A DNA stretch of 64,000 nt from Plotosus lineatus. Taxonomy: Eukaryota; Chordata; Actinopteri; Siluriformes; Plotosidae. Both the position numbers and the translations under genes were made by a program. The notes beneath the pieces are model-generated. The model worked only from the letters and a program-made list of their open reading frames with translations, ran no database searches and was not told the DNA's origin. Shown here one piece after another: positions 1 to 11,265 of this stretch; within the stretch, counting starts at the first letter, position 1; each line of letters begins with the position of its first letter. The stretch is from the NCBI GenBank assembly GCA_024760905.1, contig CM045735.1, forward strand, positions 32,426,749 to 32,490,748, given 5' to 3'.

Positions 1-257
1 CCTGGAGTGCACAAGGCATGCAGCGTGTAGTTGTTGCACTGTAGTCCCACCCAGTTTGTCCTTGTTGACAGGTCTTACTTTTTGGTAATTCTAAATTGTT
101 AATCCAAGCTAACGTTGTAAACATATTATATACTTTAGATCTATTATAAACTTTTCTATTTTTACAATGAAAATATCTATCTTAAAAGATTTTATGCCTA
201 TCCATATTGAACAAGTACTTTCTTGGATATCACCATTAGTTATTGAAGGAATGAATG
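1..257. other. No feature recognised
   Basis: AT-rich sequence without a convincing reading frame, repeat or RNA gene. Confidence 0.5.
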
Positions 258-1092
258 CAGACGATCTCCAACTTACGTTTTAGTTCGGTTCCGGATGGCT
301 AAACATCAGGTGAAAAAAAACGTAAGTTGTTACTGTATGTTACAGTGAAGTATGACGTATGACGCTCATACTGTATTATACATCCATAAATACCATTACC
401 GTATCTCATAAAACACCCCTAAATCAATTATTATAAGCATAACATTGTAAAATAATATCAAATATATCAAATAATATCAACATTAATTTCAGATAAATTA
501 AATTCAAGCAAAATAATTTCAAATAGATAAATTTTAATCAAATTCAAATTTAATTCAAATTTCAAATACAGTATCAAATATAAGTTTTACCATTCTCTAT
601 GATGCGATCTTTCTGCTTGTAAATGGTTGCGATGGTTGATGGAGCCATTTGGAAGAAATGTGCAACATTCACATGTTCTTCACCAGCATCAATTTTCTTG
701 ATAATAGCCATCTTCGTTTCTACGAGACGGCTTGCCGCTTTTTCTGATTACTACCATCACTAGTAGGCTTACGCTTCTGACCAACCATATTAGCTTAGGG
801 TTACAAAAGTCCGCAAAACAGTGTTAACACAAAGATCACAGAGATGAGGTCTTAACATAAGGGTAAAATGCAGTGAACTGGGAAGAAGCCGGACACGTTC
901 AGTCTGTCGTTTGTAAACAATGGACGCAGCGTCATGCAAAAGTAGCGTACTACGTCAGCATACTACGGAGGTATGTCTCATACTACAGAGAGCACGCTAA
1001 ACTCAAAATTTGACACTATTTTTTAAAATATTTTTTTAAACGTAAAATCGAAAAATACATAAAACAAATAAACATAAGTCAGGGAGCATCTG
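258..1092 (-). mobile_element. pogo/Tigger-like non-autonomous DNA transposon, copy 1
   Basis: The ends form an imperfect terminal inverted repeat: CAGACGATCTCCAACTTACG on the left and, read from the right end, CAGATGCTCCCTGACTTATG. The right end is followed by TA at 1093-1094; the matching left TA has become TG. The interior matches the second copy at 37330-38117 over most of its length. It carries a decayed helix-turn-helix transposase start on the minus strand but no catalytic domain, so it could only have moved with outside transposase. Confidence 0.75.
590..788 (-). pseudogene. Tigger-like transposase N-terminus, broken
   Basis: Reading down from an ATG at 786-788, the frame begins MVGQKRKPTSDG and continues QKKRQ, the basic start of a CENP-B/pogo-type DNA-binding domain. 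A TAG and a frame change follow. The next part (AIIKK.DAGE..NVA..F.MAPSTI) can be read only by comparison with the better copy at 37623-37850. No DDE domain is present, so this is a decayed fragment. Confidence 0.6.
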
Positions 1093-1139
1093 TAATTATA
1101 ATTAGCACTAACAACACTTCTTTACAATTACATAATGTA

Positions 1140-1938
1140 CAGTCGGCCCCCAACTTATGAAGACCCATGTGTACGAAATCCCGGGTTACGAAAAACATTT
1201 TCTTGCGTTTCCGTCCCCGAGATACGAAACAATCCCCTCTTACGCAAAGAAATGCAAAATTCAAATGCGCCAACCGACGCGAGTTGCTCTCTCATTGGTT
1301 GTCTCTCAACATCCCGCCCCGCTGGCCTCCCAGATAGAGACAGAAGGAAGCTTCACTCTTCAGTTTTTAGTTTAGTTTTTTAAGTTGTTTTAATTCAGTA
1401 AATGTTTAATAAATGTGGATGCATTTGAGCTCATCTGGAATTCTGATCCCTCAAAGAATCAAATTAAAGTTGAGTTTGTCAAGCAGGGAATGCGCTTTGA
1501 ATTCACATCTTGTGGGCGTGGCCCGCAGCGTGCGTGAGAGTAGAAAGAGAGAGAGAGAGAGAGAGAGAGGGAATAACGCTTTAGTTTTTAGTTTAGTTTT
1601 TTAAGTTGTTTTAATTCAGTAAATGGTCAAGCAGGGAATGCACTTTGAATTCACATCTTGTGGGCGTGGCCCGCAGCGCACGCGGGAGACAGACAGAGAA
1701 AGAGAAATGTTAATAAAATTTTTAAATGGTTTAATAAATAATTTTATTTTACTTTTAACACATATTTCATACAAATTTGGTGTACTTTTATCATTTTTAA
1801 AGGGTTTATCCAGTCCAAAGACTGGAGCCTTAGAACGAATAAGGCGTTTAACATGTAAGGTACGACCCCTACTTACGAAACCCCACGTTACAAAAAGGGC
1901 TCTGTAACTGGTCAATTTCGTAAGTTGGGGGCCGACTG
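1140..1938. mobile_element. Tigger-like MITE with internal tandem duplication
   Basis: The terminal inverted repeats are CAGTCGGCCCCCAACTTATG (left) and CAGTCGGCCCCCAACTTACG (right end read inward). TA precedes the left end; on the right, TA lies two bases outside the end. The interior holds a tandem duplication of roughly 145 bp: segments starting near 1478 and 1624 both read TCAAGCAGGGAATGC and run through a GTGGGCGTGGCCCGCAGCG block. A (GA)n tract lies at 1546-1569. No transposase is encoded. Confidence 0.75.
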
Positions 1939-2535
1939 GATATGGACCATTGGAAATGGCCTAATGTCTTGCAGTGTATATATAATATAGTATTTGTGGT
2001 TTGCATATTGTACTTCTAATACATGTACCGAGTACCTTGTCTGTGTTTTTTATGCAATTTTTGCTAATTCTTAGATAAAATTTATATATAACATACTCAT
2101 TATAGAACTCAACACTAACATTTTAACAAAATGTCAATATTTAAATGATAATGAACATACAGTATTATTTACTAATTTCTTTGTTTTATTTTTTCTTATT
2201 ATTAGATATAATTGTCAAGTTCTGTAAATGTTATAATAGCTCAGACTAACTGCTTTTAAAGTTGAAATGCTCAAACATGCACCTCTCAGTCTTTCAAAAT
2301 TCAAATTTTTTAAGGGGATACCCCCGCCCACACCCTCCACACACTCTGCACACCTCAGCGCGCCTCGGTCGCTTCGCGACCTCGAATGCCAGTGCCGCTG
2401 CCATAGTGTACTCACTTATTTTTTGACCACTACAGCACTGGTCCCAACTTTCCATGAAAGTAGTTGTTCTGCAGTGGTAAAAAGTGGTAAAAAGTACAAA
2501 AACTCTCTCATCCTATATAGTAACAGGGCAGCTGC
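1939..2535. other. No gene recognised
   Basis: AT-rich. A GC-richer patch at 2325-2400 contains the small palindrome GGTCGCTTCGCGACC, which may be part of an unrecognised repeat. Confidence 0.4.
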
Positions 2536-2785
2536 TTCATTCATTCATTTTCTGAACTGCTTGATCCTAATTAGGGAGGGTAAAGTACACCCTAGAGGGC
2601 TCACCAGGGTGATGAAAGTTAGCAATGGTTCCTTTACATGCTTCTCACCATGGACGGTGAGAGACATGGACAGCCTTTGATAATTCAGTTAGCCGCACTA
2701 AGGGGGTGACACAGTTGAGAGTGGGGCTTGAACCCATGACCTTGGGATCAGTAATGCAGCACTGTACCACCAGCCCACCACTGAC
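2536..2785 (-). mobile_element. SINE-A with tail N, internally deleted
   Basis: Read on the minus strand, this has the SINE-A tRNA-like head (near 2720-2785), the core that includes AGAGACATGG and AGCAATGGTTC on the plus strand, and tail N ending in (AATG)n at 2536. Part of the tail N body is missing. Confidence 0.65.
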
Positions 2786-3714
2786 CCCAGGCAGCAACTT
2801 AGAAATATAAAATAATAAATATGGCAAGTTGAGGGAGTAAGAAAAAAGTTAAAGATGACAGGAAAGGGTAGCATGCACAAAGAAATGGTGGGCCAATTAA
2901 ATTTTCCCTTTCATCTGTAGGATATATTAATTCTAGTTAAAATCTTTTGGTTAATGTGGCATCATTATGTCATTATGTAGAGTGCAACACCAGTGGTTTC
3001 TATTGAAAGCCTCCTCATCTTTGTCTGTTTTGTGGCTTTACATTTATGGTCACATGATTTGTTGGTGTATAATTTTGCCTTTTACATGTCCAGGTTTTTC
3101 CACCTTTTTTGAACTGAAAATACATAAGAGTTCTTTATTTCAGATCTTTTGTCTGTGAATGTGATACGCTTGTCCAGACCAGCTTCCTTTTTTAGGGTTT
3201 TCACTAATTTTCTTTTTCATCCTCACACTCAGAATAATTGGTCGCAATTAGATCACCATTAAAATGGGGTTTCCATGGGAACATTCTACTCAATTCATTT
3301 CTGTGCAGCCCTTATCACATTCTTTTGTGCTGGCTTGAAAGATGGGAACAGATAGTGTGAGTCAAGGAAGAATGAATCTGCTGACACTTTTTTCCCAGCA
3401 GGCACTAGGGGAGGTCAGAGCAAAGCTGACAATGATTCACTGGTTCTGTCCTAATTCATTCACTCCAAAATCCCTCCAGCTGCCTTACATACTCACTCAC
3501 ACTCTCTCACGCTTAGAAAAGAGCTCCCATTTTAAACTGTAATGAAATCGAGTGAGCTGAACTCTGGCAAAAAAAAAAAAAAAAATCCAATTTAGTTTGT
3601 CAGATAGACACACGAAGTATATTTCAGAAAATCTCTACGAAATGGAAGTCATAGAATGAGAACTTGTTTTTCATATTTACTTTTTGTTGTTGTTTTTTTG
3701 TTGTTGTTTTTTTT

Positions 3715-3745
<31 letters not shown>

Positions 3746-3954
3746 CTGTTGTTGTTGTTTTTGTTTTTTAAGTAAAATGTCTTCGTGAAAATTTAATGCT
3801 AACTTCAGTGTATTTACATAGTTGAAGACCTATACACTTGCCCAGTTATGCAATTATCCAGTTAGTCAATCATGTCTTCGATGGTTAAATATGTAAAAAT
3901 AAAAGAAGAATAATCATCTAACTTGATTTAATTTGCTTAGTACAATGCTGTGTA
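2786..3954. other. Repeat-poor stretch without a gene
   Basis: No coding exon is supported. A poly(A) run sits near 3571-3586 and a T/TTG-rich tract with a (GT)n core at 3683-3770. Confidence 0.4.
3720..3745. repeat. (GT)13 microsatellite
   Basis: An uninterrupted GT run inside a T-rich, TTG-repeated tract. Confidence 0.95.
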
Positions 3955-4170
3955 GTATATTCATACATTCATTCACACATAGTGGTGATTTGGAACAGTC
4001 AACTGGCCTTCTGTGCATGTTTTTGGACCGTGGGAGGAAATCAGACTATCCAGAGAAGCCCCACGCAAGCATAGGAGAAACTGTAAACTCCACACAGAAA
4101 AACTCTGAGCCCAGGAATCAAACTCAGGACCTTCGTGCTGTGAGACGGACTTGGTAAACACTGCTCTGTG
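3955..4170 (-). mobile_element. SINE-B fragment
   Basis: The minus-strand copy shows the SINE-B block corresponding to plus-strand GGGAGGAAA..., CCACACAGAAA and the head with GAATCAAACTC (complement of the B box). Tail N is missing. Confidence 0.65.
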
Positions 4171-4214
4171 TAGTGTATACTAGAACAATTCTACATCCCA
4201 GACTCTATGGATGG

Positions 4215-4562
4215 CCCTCGCTCACTCACTTCATCAATCATTTAATTTTATGGGTAGAATCTGGTGCCTATCTCAGCTGACACTAATAGCTCTGGCTAAT
4301 AGTTCGCCGATAGCTCGGAATAGCTCGCCAGACATCACAGGGCAACACACACATATTCACGCTCTTACCATCGGGAAATTTGAAACAACAATTTGCCTAA
4401 TTTTTCATTTCTTTGGTTTGGGTGAGGAAACCGGAGGAACCCCATGCAAGCACAGGAGAACATGTAAACACCACAGAGACATTGTCCTACGCCTGGAAAT
4501 TGAACCCAGACCCTTTTTGCTATAAGGCAGATGTGCTAACTACCACATTACTGTGCTGCCTG
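4215..4562 (-). mobile_element. SINE-B copy
   Basis: Minus-strand SINE-B with a degraded tail N at its left, a body with GAGGAAACCGGAGGA, and the tRNA-like head ending near 4562. A short private run of three ATAGCTCG-like units is inserted around 4284-4330. Confidence 0.65.
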
Positions 4563-4577
4563 TGGATTTCACTGAAT

Positions 4578-4838
4578 GGTCAGACCATCACAGGGGCAAA
4601 ACAAATACTGTACACAACCATTCACACTGACATTTACACCTTGGGGATACTTAATATGCAGTCAGCTTTATGTGCATGTCATTGGATTGTGAGAGGAAAC
4701 CGGAATATCCGGAGGGAATTCAATCAAGCCCAGCAAAGACATTCAACCTCCTGAGAGAAAGGTACAGGACTCGCTCCCAGTACCTTCTTCCTGTGAAGTA
4801 GAAGTGCATCCCACTATCACACCTTGTTGCCCATATAT
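4578..4838 (-). mobile_element. SINE-B copy, degraded
   Basis: This third consecutive minus-strand SINE-B has recognisable TGTGAGAGGAAACCGG and a body like its neighbour. The head is strongly diverged. Confidence 0.55.
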
Positions 4839-5163
4839 ATGTACATGAGTAAATTTCTTAGTATTTGTTGTGTGCTCCATGTTGCCCCTAAGTTGGCATG
4901 AAATTTACAAATGTGTGTAAAAACCTGTCAATTTGTGTCAGATCAGAATCTAGAGAATGCTGTCTGACTGCATTCTTTATTGAAGGGAATGAATCCCAAG
5001 GAATATCTGACCTTTCATAACAAGGAGTTACAAATGTCACAATACCACAAATCTGCTTACATTTAAACACTGAACAACAAATCGCTCATCATCCTGAATA
5101 GTAATCACTGTATTGACATGAGATATTGTTTGAATTTTGTTCCTGGTTTATTTCTACTTAGTT

Positions 5164-5281
5164 CTTCTTCTTCTTCTTTTCCTTTCGGCTATTCCCTTCA
5201 GGGGTCGCCACACCAAATCATCTGCCTCCATCTCACCCTGTCCTCTGCATCTTCTTCTCTTACGCCAACGACCCTCACGAT
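5164..5281 (-). mobile_element. RTE LINE 3' end, 118 bp, with exact TSD
   Basis: This is the last 118 bp of the RTE family seen whole at 41298-44454, in reverse orientation. It starts with the (TTC)n complement of the tail and includes AGGGGTCGCCACA. It is flanked by an exact 18-base duplication, GTTTATTTCTACTTAGTT, at 5146-5163 and 5282-5299, which defines a severely 5'-truncated retrotransposition. Confidence 0.92.
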
Positions 5282-5439
5282 GTTTATTTCTACTTAGTTA
5301 TAAAGGGGTAAACAATAGAATTCCAATGTGCTCTCAAACTGTTGGACACTACGATATCTGAATGTTCTGTATACGTTCTATATCATTCGCCATTTACCCT
5401 TTTGACTGTTTTATGTAATTGTCGATTTGCAGTGCACAT

Positions 5440-5690
5440 GTGCTCCCACTGTTTGCTTGGGTTTCCTCCCGCAGACCAAAGCCATGCACCTCAGGCCAGC
5501 TGGCTACTCTAAATGGCCTGTAGCTTTGAATGTGAGTGTGAATGCTTGTTTATGTCTGTGTTAGCACTGTGATGGATTGGCAACCTGTTCTAGGTGTGCC
5601 TGCTTCTTGCACAAAGTCAGATGGGATTAGTTCCAGCTTCCCTGTGACTATGACAGATAAGTGACAAAGGTAATGGGTGGATGGATAACT
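5440..5690 (+). mobile_element. SINE-B-like copy, diverged
   Basis: The plus-strand body reads GGGTTTCCTCCCGCAG and continues through a tail N-like region with GTGATGGATTGGCAACCTG. The tRNA head is missing or unrecognisable. Confidence 0.5.
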
Positions 5691-5770
5691 GTGAAAGCAC
5701 TCTGAAGTGCATAGAAAAAGCGTCACATGTCTCTGTATGAATTGGTCGTATGAAAGGTTCAATATAAATA

Positions 5771-5799
5771 ATGATGATGATGATGATGATGATGATGAT
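5771..5799. repeat. (ATG)n microsatellite
   Basis: About ten tandem ATG triplets. Confidence 0.95.
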
Positions 5800-5949
5800 T
5801 AAAGAGATTAAATTTGAAATTGGATGTCAAAAAATCCCATCTGGATGTATCCCCTTTTAATGTATGCTGTCTACCTTCTACATGTGGGTTTTTTTAACAG
5901 GATTTTTCAAGAGAGCAACAGAAGCAGTATTTGAAAAATCCTATCAATA

Positions 5950-6302
5950 AATCTCATGTAGCATGTCTGCTTCACAGCAAGAAGGTCCTGTGTTCGATTC
6001 CCAATCTCGGGCATTTCTGCTTCTTGCCTGTCCTCTCCATGCTTGCATGGGTTTCATCTGGGTACTCTAGTTTCCTCCTACAGTTCATAGATATGCACAG
6101 TAGGCTAACTGGCAGACCCAAATTGCTCTTAGAGACTGTGAATGATTGGATGTGTGTTGGCACTATGATAGCCTGGCGAGCTGTCCAGTGTGTACCAAGC
6201 CCTTGCCCAGAGTCGGCTGAGATGGGTGCCAGCCTAACCGTGACCCTATTTAGGATTAAACAAATGAGTTCTTTATTTAGATTCAAACAAATGAGTGAAT
6301 GA
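5950..6302 (+). mobile_element. SINE-B copy, nearly complete
   Basis: Head with a B box at GTGTTCGATTCCC, body GCATGGGTTTCATCTGG, and tail N with GTGACCCTATTTAGGATTAA, which is partly duplicated before 6300. Confidence 0.75.
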
Positions 6303-6826
6303 ATGTATAAATTCCATGCACATGGAACCCAAGCCTTCTTTTGTGTCTCCTTTCTGACACCAATTCACCTAAATTCTGAAAAGGAAATCTGAGAAGCCAA
6401 AGAAGCAGAGACTGCAAGAAAAACCCAACAGAGATTATAATGAGAGCTCAGAATTTAACTGGGGACCCTGAAGCTGTGAGGGAGCAGCACTACCTTCTGA
6501 GCCAGTATATGCTGTCTTGAGCATTTCTTAGAAAATAAAAAAAAATAGATTTCTATTTAAAAATAGCTTGTATTGACTTTATTTGTATTTTAGGCATTTT
6601 AAATTAGGTTCTGGGTTTCAAGCATTATTTCTTTTTATAGTATTGTGCTTAATTACTGTCAGGTATAAGTAGCAAGTGTGCAGAATGGTGTATTGGTTCC
6701 AGGGCTTGGTTGCAGCAGTTGTATTCTAACCAAAAAGGAATCACATAGGCATCTCAGTTCTCAATCAACTATAACCTGAAATAAAAAACAGCTCCTGTCT
6801 TACAGATATAATTGTACAGCCATGTA
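6303..6826. other. No feature recognised
   Basis: AT-rich sequence. A weak SINE-B-like stretch may lie at 6430-6510, but it cannot be supported firmly. Confidence 0.4.
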
Positions 6827-8405
6827 CAAACCGGATTCCAAAAAAGTTGGCACACTACACAAATTGTGAATAAAAACTGAATGCAATGATGTGGAAGTGC
6901 AAATTTCGGTATTTTATTCTGAATAGAACATAGATGACAGGGTCACAAGTGTGAACTGAGAAAATGTATCATTTTAAGGGGCAAATATGTTGATTTGAAA
7001 TTTTATGGTGTCAACAAATCTCAAAAAGGTTGCCACAGCTAGCAATAACAGGCTGAAAAACTCAATTGCACTTATACCAAACAGCTGGAAGACCAATTAC
7101 CACTAATGAGGTCCATTGACAACATGGCTGAGTATAAAAATAGCTTCTCAGAGTGGCAGTGTCTCTCAGAAGTGAGGGAGGGTAGAGGATCACCAATTCC
7201 CACAATGTTGAGATAGTGGAGCAACATCAGAAAGGAGTTTCCAAGCGAAAAATTGCAAAGAATTTGAAGCTATCACCATCTACAGTGCATAACATCATCC
7301 AAAGATTCAGAAAATCTGGAACAATGTTTGTGTGTAAGGGTCAAGGCCGAAAAACGATACTGGATGCCTGTGATCTTCAAGCCCTTAAGCAGCACTGCAC
7401 TACATCCAGAAAATATGATGTCAGAGAAAATCACAGAATGGGCTCAGCAATACTTCTAGAAACCATTATCGGTGAATACAAGCCACTGTGCCATTCACTG
7501 TTACCAGCTGAAACTCTACAGTACGAAGAAGAAGCCATTTCTAAACAAGACCCAGAAGCGCAGGAGTTTTCTCTGGGACAGGGGTCATTTAAAATTAAGT
7601 GTGGCAAAGTGGAAAACTGTTCTGTGGTCAGACGAATCACGATTCAAAGATTTTTATGGAAAACTGGGACGCCATGTCATCTGGACTAAAGAGGACAAAG
7701 ACAACTCACGTTATCAGCGCTCAGTTCAGAAACCTGCCTCTGTGATGGTATGGGGTTGCATGAGTGCATGTGGCATGGGCAGCTTGCACATCTGGAAAGG
7801 CACCGTCCATGCAGAAATGTATGTTCAGGTTCTAGAACAACATATGCTCCCATCCAGACATCGTCTCTTTCGAAGATCTTGCATTTTTCAACATGATAAT
7901 TCCAGACCAAATGCAGCATTAATTATAACATCATGGCTGCATAGGAAAAGGATCCAGGTATTGAAACGGCCAGCCTGCAAACCAGATTTTTCACCTATAG
8001 AGAACATTTTCCGCATCATAAAGAGGAAGGGACAAGAAAGAAGGTCCAAGACAGTTAAACAGTTAGAGTCCTGTATTAGACAAGAATGGGACAGCATTCC
8101 TATTTCTAAACTTGAGAAACGTGTCTCCTTGGTTCCCAAACATTTGCACTGTTGTAAGAAGAGGGGGATGCCTCACAGAAGTGAAAATGGCCTTGTCCCA
8201 ACTTTTTTGAAATTTATTGACACCATGAAATTTAAAATCATCATATTTTTCCCTTAAAATGATACATTTTCTCAGTTTAAATTTTTGACCCTGTCATCAA
8301 TGTTCTATTCAGAATAAAATATTGAAATTTGGCACTTCCACATCATTGCATTCAGTTTTTATTCACAATTTGGATAGTGTGTCAACTTTTTTGGAATCCG
8401 GTTTG
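6827..8405 (+). mobile_element. Tc1-like transposon, near full length, 1579 bp
   Basis: The ends CAAACCGGATTCCAAAAAAG are mirrored exactly at the right end, and both sides are flanked by TA (6825-6826 and 8406-8407). The inverted repeats extend about 210 bp. Each carries an outer and an inner copy of a TCCAAAAAAGTTGGCAC-like motif (inner copies near 7021-7036 and 8195-8210), which is the IR/DR arrangement of Tc1-like elements. A degraded transposase gene lies between. Confidence 0.93.
7204..8257 (+). pseudogene. Tc1-like transposase, DD34E, broken
   Basis: The product would cut and paste the surrounding element. The N-terminal helix-turn-helix is visible (KGVSKRKIAKNLKLSPSTVH). The catalytic part gives D in VLWSDESRF, D in FQHDNSRPN, and E in DFSPIENIF, with 34 residues between the second D and the E, the DD34E spacing of the Tc1 branch. 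The frame changes between about 7420 and 7440, and a TAG follows at 7457-7459. No in-frame ATG precedes the HTH: the nearest upstream ATG at 7205 is out of frame. The copy is therefore inactive, although the damage is light, suggesting moderate age. Confidence 0.9.
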
Positions 8406-8494
8406 TAGCTGCTGATACTTGGAAGTGAACTTTTGGAAGGCTCATTTGTATGTGTACAACATTTGTATATTAAATGTTATCCCTCTTTTGGGCG

Positions 8495-8800
8495 TGACGT
8501 GGTGGTTTACACTTCTGCCTTTCTAGAAGAAAATTTTGGCTTTGATCCCCTTCCAACATGAGGACCTTTCTGTATAAGGTTCGCTTTTTCTCACAGTATT
8601 TGTGTGGTTTTTTCTTCAGGTGCTCCGGTTTCCTTCTATAGTCTAAAGACATGTACAGGCTAACTGGAATTGTTTGATTGCTCCTAAGTGTGAATATGAA
8701 AATGGTTGTGAAGAGGTGTTCAGTATGTACTCTGCCTCCGCCTGGAGTTGGCTGTGATGGGTTCCAGTCTTCCTGTGACCCTAGTTCAGAAAATTAGATG
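8495..8800 (+). mobile_element. SINE-B copy, diverged
   Basis: Head GTGGTGGTTTACAC...TTTGATCCCC, body GGTTTCCTTCTATAGTC, and tail GGAGTTGGCTGTGATGGG...GTGACCCTA. Confidence 0.6.
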
Positions 8801-9113
8801 AGATTTTTTCTATGGCTATTCAATTCTGATTGGTCAATCATGGCAATCTCGATTGTATTTATTTCTACCTCTATATGGCATCCATCGGTCACAGATCACT
8901 ATGAATCTTCTCCTTGGAGTGTACAGTTAGGTGTTGCTTGAGCAGAGGTGAAAACAGTGTCCGTAGCTGGAGCCTCCATTGGTCTGATTCAATTCGTACC
9001 TTCTCTTCTTTTTTCTTCTCCACATCGTAATTTCTTCAGTGCCTTGTCTCCAGCCTAAGCAACCTTAGCAAAATTCTTCCCAGCTGTTGATGTCCATATT
9101 GAGGGTCTTCATT

Positions 9114-9454
9114 ATTCATTCATTCATTCATTTTCTGATCCACTTAATCCTAATTAGAGGTGCGGGGAGGCTGGCACCCATCTCACCCAACTTTGGGTAA
9201 GGGCAGAGTACACCCTGGACAGCTTGCCAGGCCATCGCAGGGCAGAAACACGCTGACGGCTATACTGCCTACTCTTGACAAAAGTCAGTAATGGTTCTTT
9301 TACATGCCTCACACCATAGCCAGTAATAGACACGGCCTGCCTTTGATAAATCCGTTAGCTGCACGGGGGGGGGGGGATCCGTTGAGAGTGTGGTTTGAAT
9401 CCCCAACCTTGCAATCAGTGATCCAGCATCTTACCACCATGCCACCAGTGCCCG
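9114..9454 (-). mobile_element. SINE-A with tail N, TSD present
   Basis: The order on the minus strand is head (right, with complement of the B box at TTTGAATCCCC), core, and tail N with (AATG)n at the left. It is flanked by the 11-base duplication GGGTCTTCATT at 9103-9113 and 9455-9465. The junction of core and tail N is near 9242. Confidence 0.88.
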
Positions 9455-9733
9455 GGGTCTTCATTGCTCTTTTGCAAACATCTTTGAATTGGAGGTCGCC
9501 GAGATTTGCTGCCTTTTGAAAGTTTCATTGTTAAGTATAGCAATGTGTAACTGTTTTTATAGAGCATATAATTACTGCAAGCAATAAAATAATTTTAAAG
9601 CCATTTGAATAACTTTAATCAATATTCTGTGTCAAATTATCGATCTCTTTAGTAAGTAGTCATGTAATGAGTTGTATAACATAGATGATGCTTGTCAATG
9701 AGGCAAAGTAAACAGAAATGCAGCCAGAGTGCA

Positions 9734-10106
9734 GACCTCCACCAAGGTAGTGCAATGTTTAAACCTTTCAAACCAGGCTTTATGAGCATATGATGTAGAA
9801 TTCGGTTGCCCCATTGTAGTCTTTTCCACAATTACTTTAGAGATTTGAACATTTTTCTCATGGCACATTCTGGGTAATTTACCACTCCTTGCCCTTTTGC
9901 AGCAATGTTAAATATCTTACTAAACCCTTGTAGATCCTGGTCCAGTTCCATGTCGTGCTTAAAATTTAATGGGTTCTTTGTCGGCCCAAGAACCGCATTT
10001 GATGGAAATTTCGTGAAAATCCATCCTTTAGTTTTGGCGCTTTTGTGGTCCCAGACACTCACTCTCACTGGGCCAATCTCATAACCTCCTCCTTTGGTGG
10101 AGGTAA
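9734..10106. mobile_element. Putative MITE with short inverted ends
   Basis: The left end GACCTCCACCAAGG is mirrored by CCTTTGGTGGAGGT at the right. No coding capacity is seen. Exact limits and target duplication are unclear. Confidence 0.5.
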
Positions 10107-10984
10107 CTACTTCTGTTACATGTCGAGATTTATTTTTATAAACAGGTTTTATAAAAGGATTTATTTTGCAGTAACAAACATCTCACTGTACATTATCCAT
10201 GACAGAATATCTGAACAAGAAGCTTTCTTTTCCTGAAGCATGGCACTAAACCAATCTACATACTCCCTCAAATGAAATATACATCAGACACTCGAGAGTT
10301 TAGACTTGTTGGACTATTAAAAATATCGTACATGTCATTAATATATTCTATAACTTTTATAATTCACACTTTAGCTGGTAAACAAACATGCACATTTCAG
10401 TAATACCCACAAATCCTCGGGTAAATGATGGGGCACTTTACAGCTGTGCTTCTTGAAGCAAATCGATATCAGCTGCAATTCACTATGAGCTGTGTTTATT
10501 TTACTGTTAATACCCTCTCCTGTCTATTGATTAGTTTCAAAATATCCAGGTTAATTAAATTAGGATGTTAATCTTAATGCCTTGGATCGACCAGGGCAAC
10601 CTGTTCAGAGACATGTTAGTGAGTGTCAGCACATCTAGACCACCTATTTGAGATTAAAACAAACACATTGACAGGGAATGTTTGCTCAGTATCTCTAAGT
10701 ACCAATTTAGCTTTAGGGATTTAGTTAACCCTTTATATTCAAAATATCAATCAATCCTTTCATGCTTTTGAGCTAGAAAAAGAAAACCCATAGATCATTG
10801 CATTAGTTTAATTATGCAGGAAGCCTAAATGCACTGTGTGTTTGGCTGAAAGGATTTAAATCTGGAGTCAATCATTTTTTTGTAGTATATGCAAACTGTT
10901 ATATTTATTGAAATGGCCTTTTTATTCTGACAACAATTAATAATTTATGAGATCTGAAAAAGCTCCAAAAAAATCCACCATCTG
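10107..10984. other. No feature recognised
   Basis: AT-rich sequence without a supported exon or repeat. Confidence 0.4.
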
Positions 10985-11265
10985 TTGCCACTGGAATCCT
11001 GTAAAAACACCAAGCAATCATTGTTGCGCGGTCCACTGAGAGTGGTGGGTCATGGAAGGGCATCTGGTAAGAGTGACATTGGTGCCCAAGGATCACTGAT
11101 GTGTGGGGAGCGAAGGCTAGTATGTCTGCTCTGATCCCACAAAATAGCTACTGTAGCTCAAATGGCTGAAACATTTTATACTAGCTATCACAGAAAGGAG
11201 TCAGAACACACAAATAATTGTAGCTTGCTTTATATTGGGCTGGCTGGCAGCAGACTAGTCAGGTG
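10985..11265 (+). pseudogene. Tc1-like transposase remnant
   Basis: The plus strand can be read in pieces as GAQGSLM.GERRL, then SHK.ATVAQMAETF and RKESEHTNNCSLL. This is the linker after the helix-turn-helix domain in one branch of fish Tc1-like transposases. It has stops and frame changes and no visible inverted repeats, so it is an old fragment. Confidence 0.6.

Noticed and set aside
1135..1907. Overlapping frames on both strands near 1135-1915
   Set aside because: They lie inside the TA-flanked Tigger-like MITE and follow its inverted and tandem repeats.
4211..6302. Run of frames about 70-120 codons long (for example 4211-4525, 4413-4754, 5931-6302)
   Set aside because: All lie within SINE-B copies and recur wherever that repeat occurs.
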